In this document: in pieces, positions 50,501 to 61,646 of the stretch
Layout: each line of letters starts with the position of its first letter
Numbering within the stretch: the stretch's first letter is position 1
NCBI GenBank assembly: GCA_013396655.1
Contig: WBMV01006439.1
Span: 930,001 to 994,000, forward strand
Origin: Campylorhamphus procurvoides
Lineage: Eukaryota > Chordata > Aves > Passeriformes > Dendrocolaptidae
DNA length: 64,000 bases
Reading direction: 5' to 3'
Translations under genes and position numbers: made by a program
Notes under the pieces: model-generated
The model's input: only the letters and a program-made list of their open reading frames with translations
Told to the model about the DNA's origin: nothing
The model's database searches: none

Positions 50501-52199
50501 AGAGTGAACTTCCAGAATGTAGATCTATGAAGTTCTAATAAAAGAGTTATAATAGAATAGCTTTAATAACAAATCCCAGCATTTATGTCTAGACTAGTAT
50601 TCAAATGAATTGGATTACTAAGAAAAGTTTTGTGATTGTTCAGTCCATGAACTTTACCTTTGAGTGTGAAATGTTCTATTTGATAAGTTAAGTGCAAGGG
50701 TGCTAATCTTTTTTTTTCCTGTGATAATATCTAACTCACAGATCATGACCAGGTTTACCCTTACCTTAGTTCTAGGAAAGCATGGTTGGGCAATACAGTA
50801 ACATACACAACAGCTTAAAGAAATCGGTCAGCCAGGGAACTAAAGAGAGCTAAAAACAGACTACTATGAGCTGAACCTCCAGCCAAGACCATTGTAAACA
50901 TGTGTTTCACTTCTTTCCACCTATAAAGTATCATAAGAGACTACAGTAATGGAGAAATTCTGTGGGATCCCATTAATTCCCTATAAATGGTTTAGTCTTC
51001 TACTGCCTTCAGTATGAAGTATATTTTCTGGTATGGAAACACTAGCATAGTATTTGCCAATTTTAGAATCTCAGAAACCTCATCATGCACAGATACCCAA
51101 ACGTTAGTCTCTGAAAGCACTTCCTGAAAACCCACAGAATGAAGTACTGCAAGGTTTAGAGAGACAAGGAGGGTTCCTAAGAAGAACATTGTAAAATACA
51201 TCACCAACAGAGCAAAACTAAGCTGCCAATTTTCATGCTATTTTCCAGCTTTGTGGGACATAATAACTGAAATAATATATATTTTCCTATACATAAAATA
51301 ATTCAACCTTTTTTTTTTTTGCTTTATTTTGCAATCATGGAGTGCACACGATCTTAAAGTTCAGAGAATTTAAGTTGTTTTGGCTAATTATGACTGCTTT
51401 GAGACATAAAAGACTTTGAAAGTCACATTTAGTCAGAAAACTGGACACTGATAGAAGCTTATCTTAAACCTTTATTTCTTGGCAATTTAGAAGGTTTGAG
51501 AAGTAATCAACAGAATGTAAGTTGTTATTTTACTATGTATAAGTATCTCCATTGAAAAGATATTGTATTTTATGGTAGCATTCCAATATATTGTTTACAA
51601 TAAAATATAACTACAGTCAAATATAACTATAATATACAGTAAAATATAACTAGAGTTATACCTATATAAATTGTATAATATTGAGATCCATAAATAATGC
51701 AAATTCTATATTGTGAACGCTGCATCAGAAGAGCATTTTACAACATACTAGTATCAAATAACGATTGAGAAATGGTATGACAACAATTGTCTGAAGTAGC
51801 ATTTTTATTTGGCTCCTCTTGATATCAGTAATTAAGTTTTTAATTAAGTAATTGATTAATTAATTAAGTAAGTAATTGATAAGTATAGAAAAGTATAGTC
51901 ATGCAAGAGTGGAGACTATTTAACTCAGACCCCTGAGACACCAGCCTATTGTCAGGATCTCTAGTACTTCCCTGGGAGAAAACACCAACACTTTGTAGAC
52001 TTCACTTGGACCTCATGGTCTGTCATTACTGTGTATTTGACTGTACTCCCACAGATGAGAAATGCTTCCAAAGAAAGGCGTGCATCCCTCCCAGTCAGAC
52101 ACTGACTTCATCTCCTCCTTCCTTCAGCCTCATTGAGAGAGCTACTAGTTCAGAGGGGGCAGTCTCTCATATTTAGCTGTCTAAAAGTTAGTTATTAGT
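47518..52199. other. Unannotated AT-rich sequence
   Basis: About 4.7 kb. Contains a TATA-like box with a downstream ATG at 48746-48794 (see findings) and an A-rich ccaaa tract at 49040-49120. AT-rich tandem units (aaatataacta) lie at 51598-51660 and ttaattaagt units at 51836-51885. A GC-richer stretch at 51950-52180 is not recognised. Confidence 0.6.
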
Positions 52200-53220
52200 C
52201 TAAGATAGTCAAGTAGGCTTCCTGGCCAGCTGAGCCACAGGCAGGACAACTTCACCACTTCCTAGCAATAGTTGCCACAGCATACGCAATGTCAAAGGCC
52301 CCATTCACTGAAAGAGAGTTTGTGCAGGGGTTCCCAAGAGGATGAACACACAAGCGGCAACCTTGTGAGTACCTGGAGGCCCTTGGAAGACAACCAGGGG
52401 AGGAGGGGGCAGTGCTGAGAGCAACTGAAGGACTTTTAAATGGCTCCAGTGAGTGTGAGTGACCTGGAGTGCAACAGAGGAGTGGGCAGAAAGGGGCATG
52501 GCACAGCAGTGAGGGTGTGGCACTGCAGTCTGCACAGCTGTTCACACAGGCAGGGTGAGCAGGAAGGGCTCCTCTCTGACTGCATCAGAACAGCCAATAG
52601 AGGCAGAAAACAGACTCGGTGTCTCATAAGGAAGAACAAAGGGATCTTTTCAGCCCACGTCTTACTAGCATACTAGTTTAAGTTTCCTCAGTTATGGTGA
52701 TGACTCACGGTAAATCTCAATCCCCGGTATCTGCAAGAGTCACTGAACCAGCCATGTCAGAGGCCTCCAGACAGACAGACCTGCTGAAGGCAGACACAGC
52801 TCTCCAGGTCACAGTTTGCCAGGAGTGCCTGATGTTTCTTTGTGAGGCTGGGGTCAACGAACAGTAATTTTGCAGAAGGTGTGCTGTGGTTGAAGAGCTG
52901 TGTCACCAGGAGAAGGAGTTACAGGAAGAAGTGAACAGGCTTTGTGGTGTTCAAGCAAATGAGCAAGAGACCAATTCTTTTCAAAGATGTTACAGTCTCA
53001 AGATTCTTTCTTGGGAGTCTTAAACTCCCATTGCAGTGGAGAAGCACATGGACTCAGAACCCTGCAGGGTAATTAGTCAAAGGACTGTCAGCCAAGGGTC
53101 TGTTAAAGATGAAGACTGGAAGCAGGTCACTGCATTCACCAGGAGAAAGGTTCCTCTTCCTTTTCAAGACTTAACAGGTAGGACTGATGCCTTCTGGAAC
53201 TAGAAGAACAGAAAATTGAG

Positions 53221-53424
53221 GTGGGCAAAAGTCCTTCTGGGGTTGTGGGGTCTCCCAGTACAATACCACCTGCATCCCACATCAAGACCTTGTGTGTTAA
53301 GACAAAAAGAAGTGTAGTTGGAATAGGAGACTCCCTTCTGAGAGGACTGGAGAACCCAATATACAGATCAAACCCAACTCACAGAGAAGTCTTCTGTTTT
53401 GATCCTTCTGGAAACAAGAAATAA
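53221..53424 (+). pseudogene. CR1 ORF1 remnant (SGNH esterase-like part)
   Basis: An open stretch containing VVGIGDSLLRGLENPIYR, matching the conserved GDSLLRG block of CR1 ORF1 proteins (C-terminal esterase-like domain with the GDS serine). The frame is broken on both sides. ORF1 proteins bind the element RNA, and the esterase-like domain is a known CR1 feature. Non-functional here. Confidence 0.85.
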
Positions 53425-53821
53425 TATAGAAATAGACAGATCCATCAGGTCAATGAGCGGCTCCATGGCTAGTGAAATCAGAAAAATTTGAGGTTTTTTC
53501 AACATAGGATGACCCACTCAACACCTGGTCCACTGACACATGACAAGGAGCAGCTATCTCAGAGAGAAAAAAGAGTTCTACAGGAACAAGTGAGACTCAC
53601 TGAAATATATTTAATCTACCTTGGTAGGAGCAAAAGGACAAAACCAGGCTTGCCAGTGATGAGCAATGGAATAGTGTGACAAAACTTGGAAGAAACAAGC
53701 ACTATTGGGATCCTTCAATCTGCTTCAAAACGTATTGGCTGCAAATGCACCACACTTGAAATGTTTCTATACCAATGCACACAGCATGAGGAACAAATAA
53801 CAAGAGCTTGAAGCTCTGGTC

Positions 53822-54402
53822 TTGTCCCAGAGATCTGGCATCACTGACCTAAGTGAAAAATTATGGGATGAGTCCTGTGACTGGAGTGCCCTGTTGGATA
53901 GTTACAGGCTCTTCAGGAGAGCTAGGCAGGGCAAAGAGGCAGAGGGGTGGCAGTGTTTAATAGAAGAGTTAGAATGTATGGAGCTCACGGTTGCTAACAG
54001 CACAGTTGCAAGACCCTGGGTGAGAATAAAGGGGCAAATAAATAATACAGTTGTCATTAGTGTGGGAGTCTACTATAGGCCTCCCAGCCAGAATGATGAC
54101 CCTAGCGAATTATTCTTTGAGGAACTAAAGGGCACTTCCAAATCAATTGCCCTTGTCCTTATGGGGGACTTCAACTTGCCAGAAATTAACTGAGAGCATC
54201 ACAGACCTGGGAAAATCTGATGCAGAAAATTGCTAAAAACCTGGATGACAGCTTTATGGAACAGGCTCTAAGGGACCTGACTCAGAAAGATGCTCTCCTT
54301 GATCTGCTGCTTGTCTACAGAGCAGATCTCATGAGTGGAGAAACACTGTGGGTGTTTTTGCCACAGTGGCTACAAAGCGATCAAGTTCAAATTCTCTGTT
54401 GA
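53822..54402 (+). pseudogene. CR1 ORF2 endonuclease (APE-like) remnant
   Basis: Two adjacent open stretches (53822-54193 and 54220-54402) cover the apurinic-endonuclease-like domain at the start of ORF2. Recognisable blocks are ISVGVYYRPPSQ, LVLMGDFNLPEIN with the catalytic GDFN motif, and DALLDLLLV. The terminal SDH motif reads SDQ, so the catalytic histidine is lost. A stop separates the two parts. In a live element this domain nicks target DNA. Confidence 0.9.
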
Positions 54403-54748
54403 CAGGAGGAAAAGTGCCAGCAAACCCTCATCTCTGAACATGAGGAGAGCAGACTTCAGGCTCACTATTTAGTGAGTAAAGTCCCCTGGGAAAATGTTTT
54501 TGCAGGTGTTGGGGTCCGTCAGTGCTGGTCACTTTTCAAACATCACCTCCTACAGGCACAGGAGCAGGCAAATCCCAAATGTGGAAAGTCAAGCAGGTGA
54601 GACAGAAGGCCAGTTTGGCTGAGCAGGGATCTTCTCTTGAAACTAAGGCAAAAAAAGAAAGGTGTATGCTCAGGGGAAGATAGGTAATAAAAAGAGAGAC
54701 TTTTCAAATAAATTCATGGCAATAGGCAGTAACAAAATATCATTGGCT

Positions 54749-54935
54749 TGTTACAGGATGAGGATGGTCACATCACAAACAGGGACAGAGACAAGGTAGA
54801 GGTGGTTGACACTTTCTTTGCCTCTGTCTTCAACATGAATGATGAGCCAAGGTCTCAGTGCCCTGAACTGGAGGACCATGACTGAGAGAATGATCAATGC
54901 CCAGTCAACCCTGATTTTGTGGGAGATCTGCTGCT
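54749..54935 (+). repeat. 187-bp inverted duplication, copy 2
   Basis: Matches the reverse complement of 38787-38973 at 182/187 positions without indels. It is the 3'-most part of the CR1 5' half. It shares with copy 1 the TGA immediately after the ELEDH(D/N) codons. Confidence 0.95.
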
Positions 54936-55424
54936 TTGGGAGAGTTCTTTTAGAACAGCATTTATAATCAATACTATTTACAACTTTTAAACACATGTTT
55001 GTAACTGTTAAAAACCCACAATTTTAAAACAGTGCTAGTGAACAAAAAAGGACAGACAAGCTGATGAAATAAGTGTTTTCAGTGTTTTATCATAAACATT
55101 CAAAAATGTGTGGTGAGCATTAAATACTCGTAACTACTTTTCTTTTGGGAAGCCAGTAGCAGCACTGCTGATGATAAAAGTCAGTATATCTAGTCATCTT
55201 AGAGAGATTCTCTTTTCTTTGAAATAGGAACTTTTCAGGCACTGATTCTTTAGATGCAAGCCAACATCTATTAGCAGATAGCATTGTAATGCTGTAGGTT
55301 ACATAGGACAAGAGTAGTGACTCTTGCTATTGGGTCTTTTAATGACTTTTCCCCTGAGTAGTTGTTCTGGCTAGTATTCACTGCTTTGCTATGTATTCTC
55401 TGGATTTTTTTTCACATTACACTG

Positions 55425-55476
55425 TGGGGACGGAGGGGCAGGGTGTGGGGTGTGGGTGGTGGGGAGCAGGGTGTGG
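55425..55476 (+). other. G-quadruplex-forming motif
   Basis: At least eight G-runs of 3-4 within about 50 bp (ggggacggaggggcaggg, tgtggggtgtggg, tggtggggagcaggg), with loops of 2-5 bases. This satisfies the G3+N1-7 rule several times over in an otherwise AT-rich region. Confidence 0.85.
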
Positions 55477-55649
55477 AAAGAAAAAAAAAGAAATCGATTT
55501 GCAGAACTCTCTTTCTGATCTGAACATTTTCTCAAATAGGTTGCTTTATGAAGCCATGGAATTTCTTTTCCAAGTAAGTCTGCCAAACATATGAAGAATG
55601 TTGTTGTGTTAGACCAGAGGTAATATATGAAGACTAAATGCCTTTTGTC

Positions 55650-55697
55650 TAAAGTGAAGATTTGCCTAAAGTGAAGATTTGCCTAAAGTGAAGATTT
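55650..55697 (+). repeat. 17-bp tandem repeat, almost 3 copies
   Basis: taaagtgaagatttgcc is repeated perfectly at 55650-55666 and 55667-55683, followed by 14 of 17 bases of a third copy. Confidence 0.95.
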
Positions 55698-57387
55698 TAT
55701 TCTTTTTCCTTTGCTTTTAATGAGCAAGCACTTACGTAAAATAAAAAGTCTAGATATATAAGTACCTCTCTAGCAATAAAGGTACACAGTTTGTTTAAAT
55801 CATGCTTGAATGTTACAGAACTCCTGAAATTGCTATGGCTGTGTGTATGAAAGGTGGAGTGTCATTAAAAATGTGTCATTTTATCGACTTCTAGCCATTC
55901 ATAGGTGTTCTGTAGAGGCTGGTTACCTAATCAATTTGCAGAGTCAGTAATAAAAGTCCAAACATTTCCAGAGGGGGAGTCAGTCCTCCAGTGTAGGTGT
56001 ATAAAAGAGTATGGGGATAAGTTACCAGCTAAAGATGCCTTTTTTGGAATGACAAAAACAAGACATGAATCAAATAGTTTAGACCAGATGCCAGACCTTA
56101 GACTATTTAAGTCTCACAATGAGTACTTGTACTAAACACGGAAAATTAAATTGAAGAAGCAGTATTGTTATGATCAAATTTACTTTAATTTAATGAGAGC
56201 ATTTTTCCTCTTCCAGGTCTCTTAAAAGATGAATACACTTTTATTATAACACCTTATGTTTCAGTCATTACTTCTTATAACAACAAAGTCACATGGGGAG
56301 TCTGTTTTGAGAGTCATCCACCTATTTTTTTTAATCGAAAAAAGTCAGATTTTGCTTTGGACATACAAACTCCTTTGCTACTCACTGATCTTATTCACAC
56401 ATTAGGCAGGGCTTTGCAAAAACCCATCATTACACTTCAGAACTGCAGAGAGAAGTCTGCACTCTTTGAAGATTTAAAGAATCTTTGAAAATACGGTCTG
56501 GTGAACCCTTTCCACAGCCTACTGGTGTCACTGGAAATTTTTGCATATACTTCAAAAGGCTCTGGATCAAATCATACCCACTCCACCTCTCATATACATA
56601 ACTATGCTTATTACAAAAAGAGTTTTGTACTATCAGAATTAAAGGAAAATTTAAACTGACTCCTCAGATATATTAAACGTCCCCACACTGTCTACTTACA
56701 CTGAGAATATATGAGCTCCACCATGCCTCTATATTGAAACTTGCTTTGCTATTCCATGCTAGAAAGAAGTGTATGTTTAACATTCTGCAGATGTCTATGC
56801 AATGTTGATCTGCAGCCAGAATGAATAATTCCAAAAGGCTGATGTTTGAACACATACTACAGCACAGCAGAATTAAAGGTGAAAGTTCAAGTGCTGCAAT
56901 TTCAAACTATTGATCAGTGGTAATTTTTGGCACCCTTGGGTTAGTCATGCTGGCATATGGCAAGCAAGCAAACAATGAAGGTTAAGTATGAATCATCCGT
57001 ACCAGTGTAACTCACCTTCTCCAGTTTTCTTACATTTACAAAACTATTGCTATCAGGTGGTCTTTCTCCTGCATGCCTGTGTGCACCACAGCAAGGAATA
57101 TCTTGTAGATCATGTCTTCTGAACAAATCAAATTACAGATAATGTTGCAAAGGAAAGCTGCTTCTCTGTTTGTGGCCAGATGAATAAATATAATATCCAG
57201 GAGCTCAGCTGGTAGGGAAAATACAAAGTTTATTCTTAAAAATCTATGGAACTGAACAATGCTTACTTTGTAGGATCGTGGTTAAACATTAACCAAAAAG
57301 AGAAAGGGCAGAGCAACTAATCTAGGTGTTCCAACTCAGCTTCATATTTGGCAAGTAACACCAGTTCATTGAGTGCTCAATTACAAC

Positions 57388-57678
57388 TGTGGGGTCTACG
57401 ACCACCAGAGGGAACCCAGGAACAGATAATGCATGTGCATAGGGGAGGGAACATATGTTACTGACTTTGGGGAAATAGTTATCATATATATGTTTCTTCT
57501 GGGAAAAATCGAGGAATGTGTATGTAAAGTATAGTATATAAACAGAAGCTTTTCCTGTACTCACTATACACAATATTTTGGAGGAATGATCCCTTTGTGC
57601 ATCCAGCACTGAATAAAGAATGCCTGCCACCTAATGCTATATTGGTGTTAAGGAGTTTTTGACTATTTGTTAGTGACA
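57388..57678 (+). mobile_element. ERV LTR, ERVL-like 3' region
   Basis: On the plus strand this starts TGTGGGGTCTACGACC. It has a TATA box, tatataa, at 57535-57541 and gaataaagaatgcctgcc with AATAAA at 57612-57617. It ends ggtgttaaggagtttttgac...agtgaca. The aataaagaatgcc block and the ggtgttaaggag end are familiar from bird ERVL-class LTRs (memory, not search). No target duplication was found around the chosen ends, so the boundaries are approximate. No internal region adjoins it. Confidence 0.75.
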
Positions 57679-60600
57679 TGTTCTTACCAATTTGTTGAAT
57701 AACACGAAAAACAAATTATGTACATTCTACCACTACACTTCATTGTATCAAGGAAGACCGCAGTTTTCTTCTGCCTGCCATCATCCTTTCAAAATTGTCA
57801 TCAGAAGATCACCTTATCCTACAGGATTTTTGCTTATTACACTAGATGTCATCGAAGGAACACTGTGTTTCCTCATCTGCTTGACCTTGTTTGATTAAAC
57901 ATAATTTGGTTAATACTCATGTTACAGGAATATTAGGTACGTTATACTAAATGGTGCTGCCATGTCACTTTATTATTCAGCACTGATCCATTCACTGAAA
58001 ATTCCTATCCTTTTGAACAATGTATAAGATCTGGTTTGAGTTCATTTGTTTAAAGAATAATTCTACAATTTCCAAATATTAGGAGGAAAAAAATATTTTT
58101 GCTTTCCTATAACACCTCTGTAGTTTTATTGCAAGTGCTTGTTTCATTCAATTTGCACTCTAATGATCTATATATATTGTATGACAGTTGCTGACCTATA
58201 TGCCAAAAACAAGTGCCATTCATTTTGTAACAACATAGCCTGTAATAAAGTATTCTCAAAGCTAATAACAGGTTACAAGCTTGGTTCTCAATATAAAAGA
58301 CCCCAGGACTGTTATTTGCCAGACTTTCTCTGTCTAAACTTTTCCTGACCTGCCTGCATCTTTGTTTTATTTGGTTTATCTGTAATTGTAGTTTCCCTAA
58401 TTGAGCAGGTGTCTATGGTTCATTTATTTTTTTTTATATTTGTATGGTAGAACCATAGAATCATAATGTAATTTTTATAGAGATAGCAGTAAGAAGCAGT
58501 TATTTCATATATTGGTAAGAGGTGGGCACAGTCTGGCACTCGAGACTACATAGTTATAAAAAACTCAGGCTTGCTCAGTTAAAGAAATGCAGACTTGGAA
58601 CTGCACACAACTGCATTTAGGAGTTACAAGTAGAACACGAGACTGTTGTCAAACATACTAAGAGTCAATATATATGGCAAATCTGGATGTAACCTGGAGC
58701 TTCAGATTAAAGAAGAAAGAGAAATGTGTGAAAGAGTGCAGGCAGAAATGACCCCTAGTGAATCCTAGAGCGAGGGAAGAATAATCAACACCACATTCCT
58801 CCTGTAGATGAAAGACTCTGGATATCAAGGACTCACTTTAAAACCCCACTGCTAGAAATAAACCTCTAACCTCACAACACAAAGAAGGGGCAGCTCATTA
58901 GGAAAAGATACAAAACCTAAATATGCGTTATAACAATTGTAAGTACATTATTAATGTTTCTTTATTCCATAACAATTCAGTCTGTACTAAGAATGATCAG
59001 ATTCTAGGGATTGCCATTAGATGAATAATAAATTATTGTCATTGCTTAAATATGGAGTGCCACCTCTTTGCCTATAAACAAATTTTCATCATAAAAGCTT
59101 GTGTCTAAACAATGTCCTTATTAAAGCTGAAGATAAATACCTTACTACTTAGCCATTAATAAAAAATAAAGGGACATATGTATATTAGCTATATGATTTG
59201 ATACCTAGGAAATTCATTTCACCTTAGAGATATCTCAGTGATGGTTTGATCATTTCTTCACTTGTCTTACAATCATCATGCTTTAGAGGAAAGATACGCT
59301 GTCACAACAAAAACATCTGAATGTAGTTTGAGAGAAAATAATCTTTAAACATATATTAAGCAGCTTTATTTCAGAGTTGCAAATAAAAATGGGAAGTTTT
59401 CATTGTACCTAAATAAGAAAGATGTTTATAATTGCAAAGCAAAAGAAAGAGGTTTAATATGTGTCTAAGAGAACCTTTAAGCTTCAATTTATATTTCAAA
59501 TCCCATCCAGATGCTTTAGGGAGGGGTTTTTTTTGTTGTTCTGGTCCTTTCTTAAATAATTTTATGTGACGTCAGCAAAGAATAATAATTGACTAAAGCT
59601 GCAAATGAAACCTGAGATTAAAAAATATGAATGGGAAATGAAAATAAGAATGTTTTGCCTTTACATATTTCCAACAGGGTGGAGGCAGGGGGACAGAAGC
59701 AGAACAGAAAAAGGAAATGCAAGTCCATTTTCATATACACAAACATACACGTCTTTGGCATTTTAAGAAAAGTAGTACTAATGGTAGCAAAAACTGGATT
59801 TTTACTGGATGAAAGTTACAACTGTTCATGTAATGGGATAAGTGTAAACACAGGAAAGACAAAGCTCAATCTTTAAGTTTTTCAAAGAGCCAATATGTTC
59901 ATGTTATATGACTATTGAACTCCTGTGCAGCTTTAACAGGGTTCTTTTCTACATCACAATATTAGGATTTCTCATATGCATGGTTCAAGTCTAAATTTCC
60001 TTCATTCGCAAGCTCTATGAGGATAATTACAACAGCTCTATGGTAAAACCTGTTTTAACCATGACATATGCATTTACCCAATAAATGTGACGAAACAGGA
60101 TTGAGGTATTTCAGCTCTATATGGAAAAATAAAAACGGAATAAAATACAAAAAAACCCTATTCTTTCCTTGACAGAATTCCAAAGAGATATACCTAAGGT
60201 AACACATTCAGTAACCCTTATAATAGGAATGTAGAAGTAAATTAGAATTTATTTTTAATCTCTGTGGAGTTGTTTAGAACAATTTTCTCCCAATCTTCTT
60301 GAGGAAAATTTCCTAACAATTTCCTTGTTTTGCTATAATCATTTTAGCTTTAAAAGGAAGAATTTACTTTTCGTTTTGCCTTCATTAAAGTCTTTATTCT
60401 TCAGAGATTCAGCACCAAAATTCCCCTCTCTTCATTACCATGTTGTAAAATTCTTTGAGCAGAGTTTATGGACTGAAGAGATCTTTCTTCCTACATCAAT
60501 ACAGAAGGGTACATTGAGGATAAAACTAAATCTCGATGGTGTCTTCTGCCAAAAGAGGACCCTGTCCATTGAATGTTAGTCATATATACACTTGCCTCCC

Positions 60601-61540
60601 TTCCTCTCTCATTGAGTTACTTAATTCGTATAATGTAGAACAAAATCATCTGTGACAGTTTGTTCCACTCTTGCAAGCCTAAAAGTTAGCATATACTGGT
60701 AAAAAAGTGAATCAAATCATATCAGGAAGAAAATTATGTTAATCCCTACATTCCAGTACTGTGGATATGTGTCCTAGCTCAAGAAGATTATGCCACTAAA
60801 GAAGATGTAGTCAATTATGTGCTAGCAGCAGTGTAAGGATCTGGGTGCAAGCATCAGATAGGTACATAAAGTGATATAAGTCCATATCTCCTACTCTACT
60901 GACTTTAGTTTGAGAATTCTACTTCCACACCTGGGTAAGTACTTGAGGTCCTGCTCAGTGCAAGGCACAAATCCTTTAATTTCTACACACAATTCTACCT
61001 GAACAGCATTCTAGTTGCTTGAAACACTTTTTCAAAAACTGCCCAAGTAGCTAACAGACTGGCAAAAGCTAAAAACAACTGCTGCTTTGACTCAATTCAT
61101 GAAAGTCTGCTTTCCCATTTATCTGTGTGATCTTTCCCATAAATACAAAGAATCCAAACAAATAGATTAAATACAAAAAGAGTTAGCAAAGATAAGAGCA
61201 GTCATCTCACATTGTCTAGGATGACTGTCGACACCATATGTTTTATTGCAACTTACATCAAACCTCTTTCATTGTCCTGCAGTGAACCAAAAGATTTTGT
61301 CAAAAATACTTTTTTTGTATTCTTTGCCCTCCCACTACAGCCAACTCACACTTCCATCACTCTCCAAAGCAGTAGAGAGAGCACAGCTTCCAGTTTCCCT
61401 AGACATTTGAAAACGTATATAAATCATAACTGTCAAATTCTTCAGAAAATAAAGCAGGCACTGGAAGATGTTTGACACATTACTATGATCAAAGTATCCT
61501 GGGAGATTGTGGTTTAAAGAAAAGAAAAAAGAGGAAAAAC
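57679..61540. other. Unannotated AT-rich sequence
   Basis: No element recognised. A short accatagaatcat at 58450 resembles the CR1 terminal repeat but has nothing CR1-like attached. Confidence 0.6.
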
Positions 61541-61645
61541 GGAAAAAATCGAGAAAAAGAGGAAGGAAGGAAAGGGAGGGAAGGGAGGAAAGAGAAGGAA
61601 GGGAAGGGAGGAAAGGGAAGGAAGGGAAGGAAGGAAAGGGAGGGA
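61541..61645 (+). repeat. Purine-rich GGAAGG/GGGAAA tract, ends at an N
   Basis: About 100 bp of almost pure A/G with ggaagg and aagggagg units, ending in one undetermined base at 61646. Reading frames through it are artefacts. Confidence 0.95.
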
Positions 61646-61646
61646 N

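Larger units (their letters stand above)
52200..54936 (+). mobile_element. CR1 LINE, 5' half
   Basis: A plus-strand CR1 carrying the 5' region that most CR1 copies lack. A GC-rich 5' UTR (start uncertain, about 52200-52700) is followed by an ORF1 remnant with a cysteine-containing gccaggagtgcctgatg region and a coiled-coil-like part. Next come an SGNH-type GDSLLRG motif at 53326 and the ORF2 endonuclease (53822-54402). The element stops at 54936, just as the reverse transcriptase begins, with no 3' tail. Target-primed insertion starts from the 3' end, so loss of the 3' half must have happened after insertion. Many stops and frameshifts. Confidence 0.93.
54937..57387. other. Unannotated sequence with a G-quadruplex and a 17-mer repeat
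   Basis: No element recognised between the CR1 break and the next LTR, other than the two small features listed separately. Confidence 0.6.

Noticed and set aside
58450..58470. CR1 3' terminal repeat
   Set aside because: Only about 13 bp match and no CR1 body is attached.
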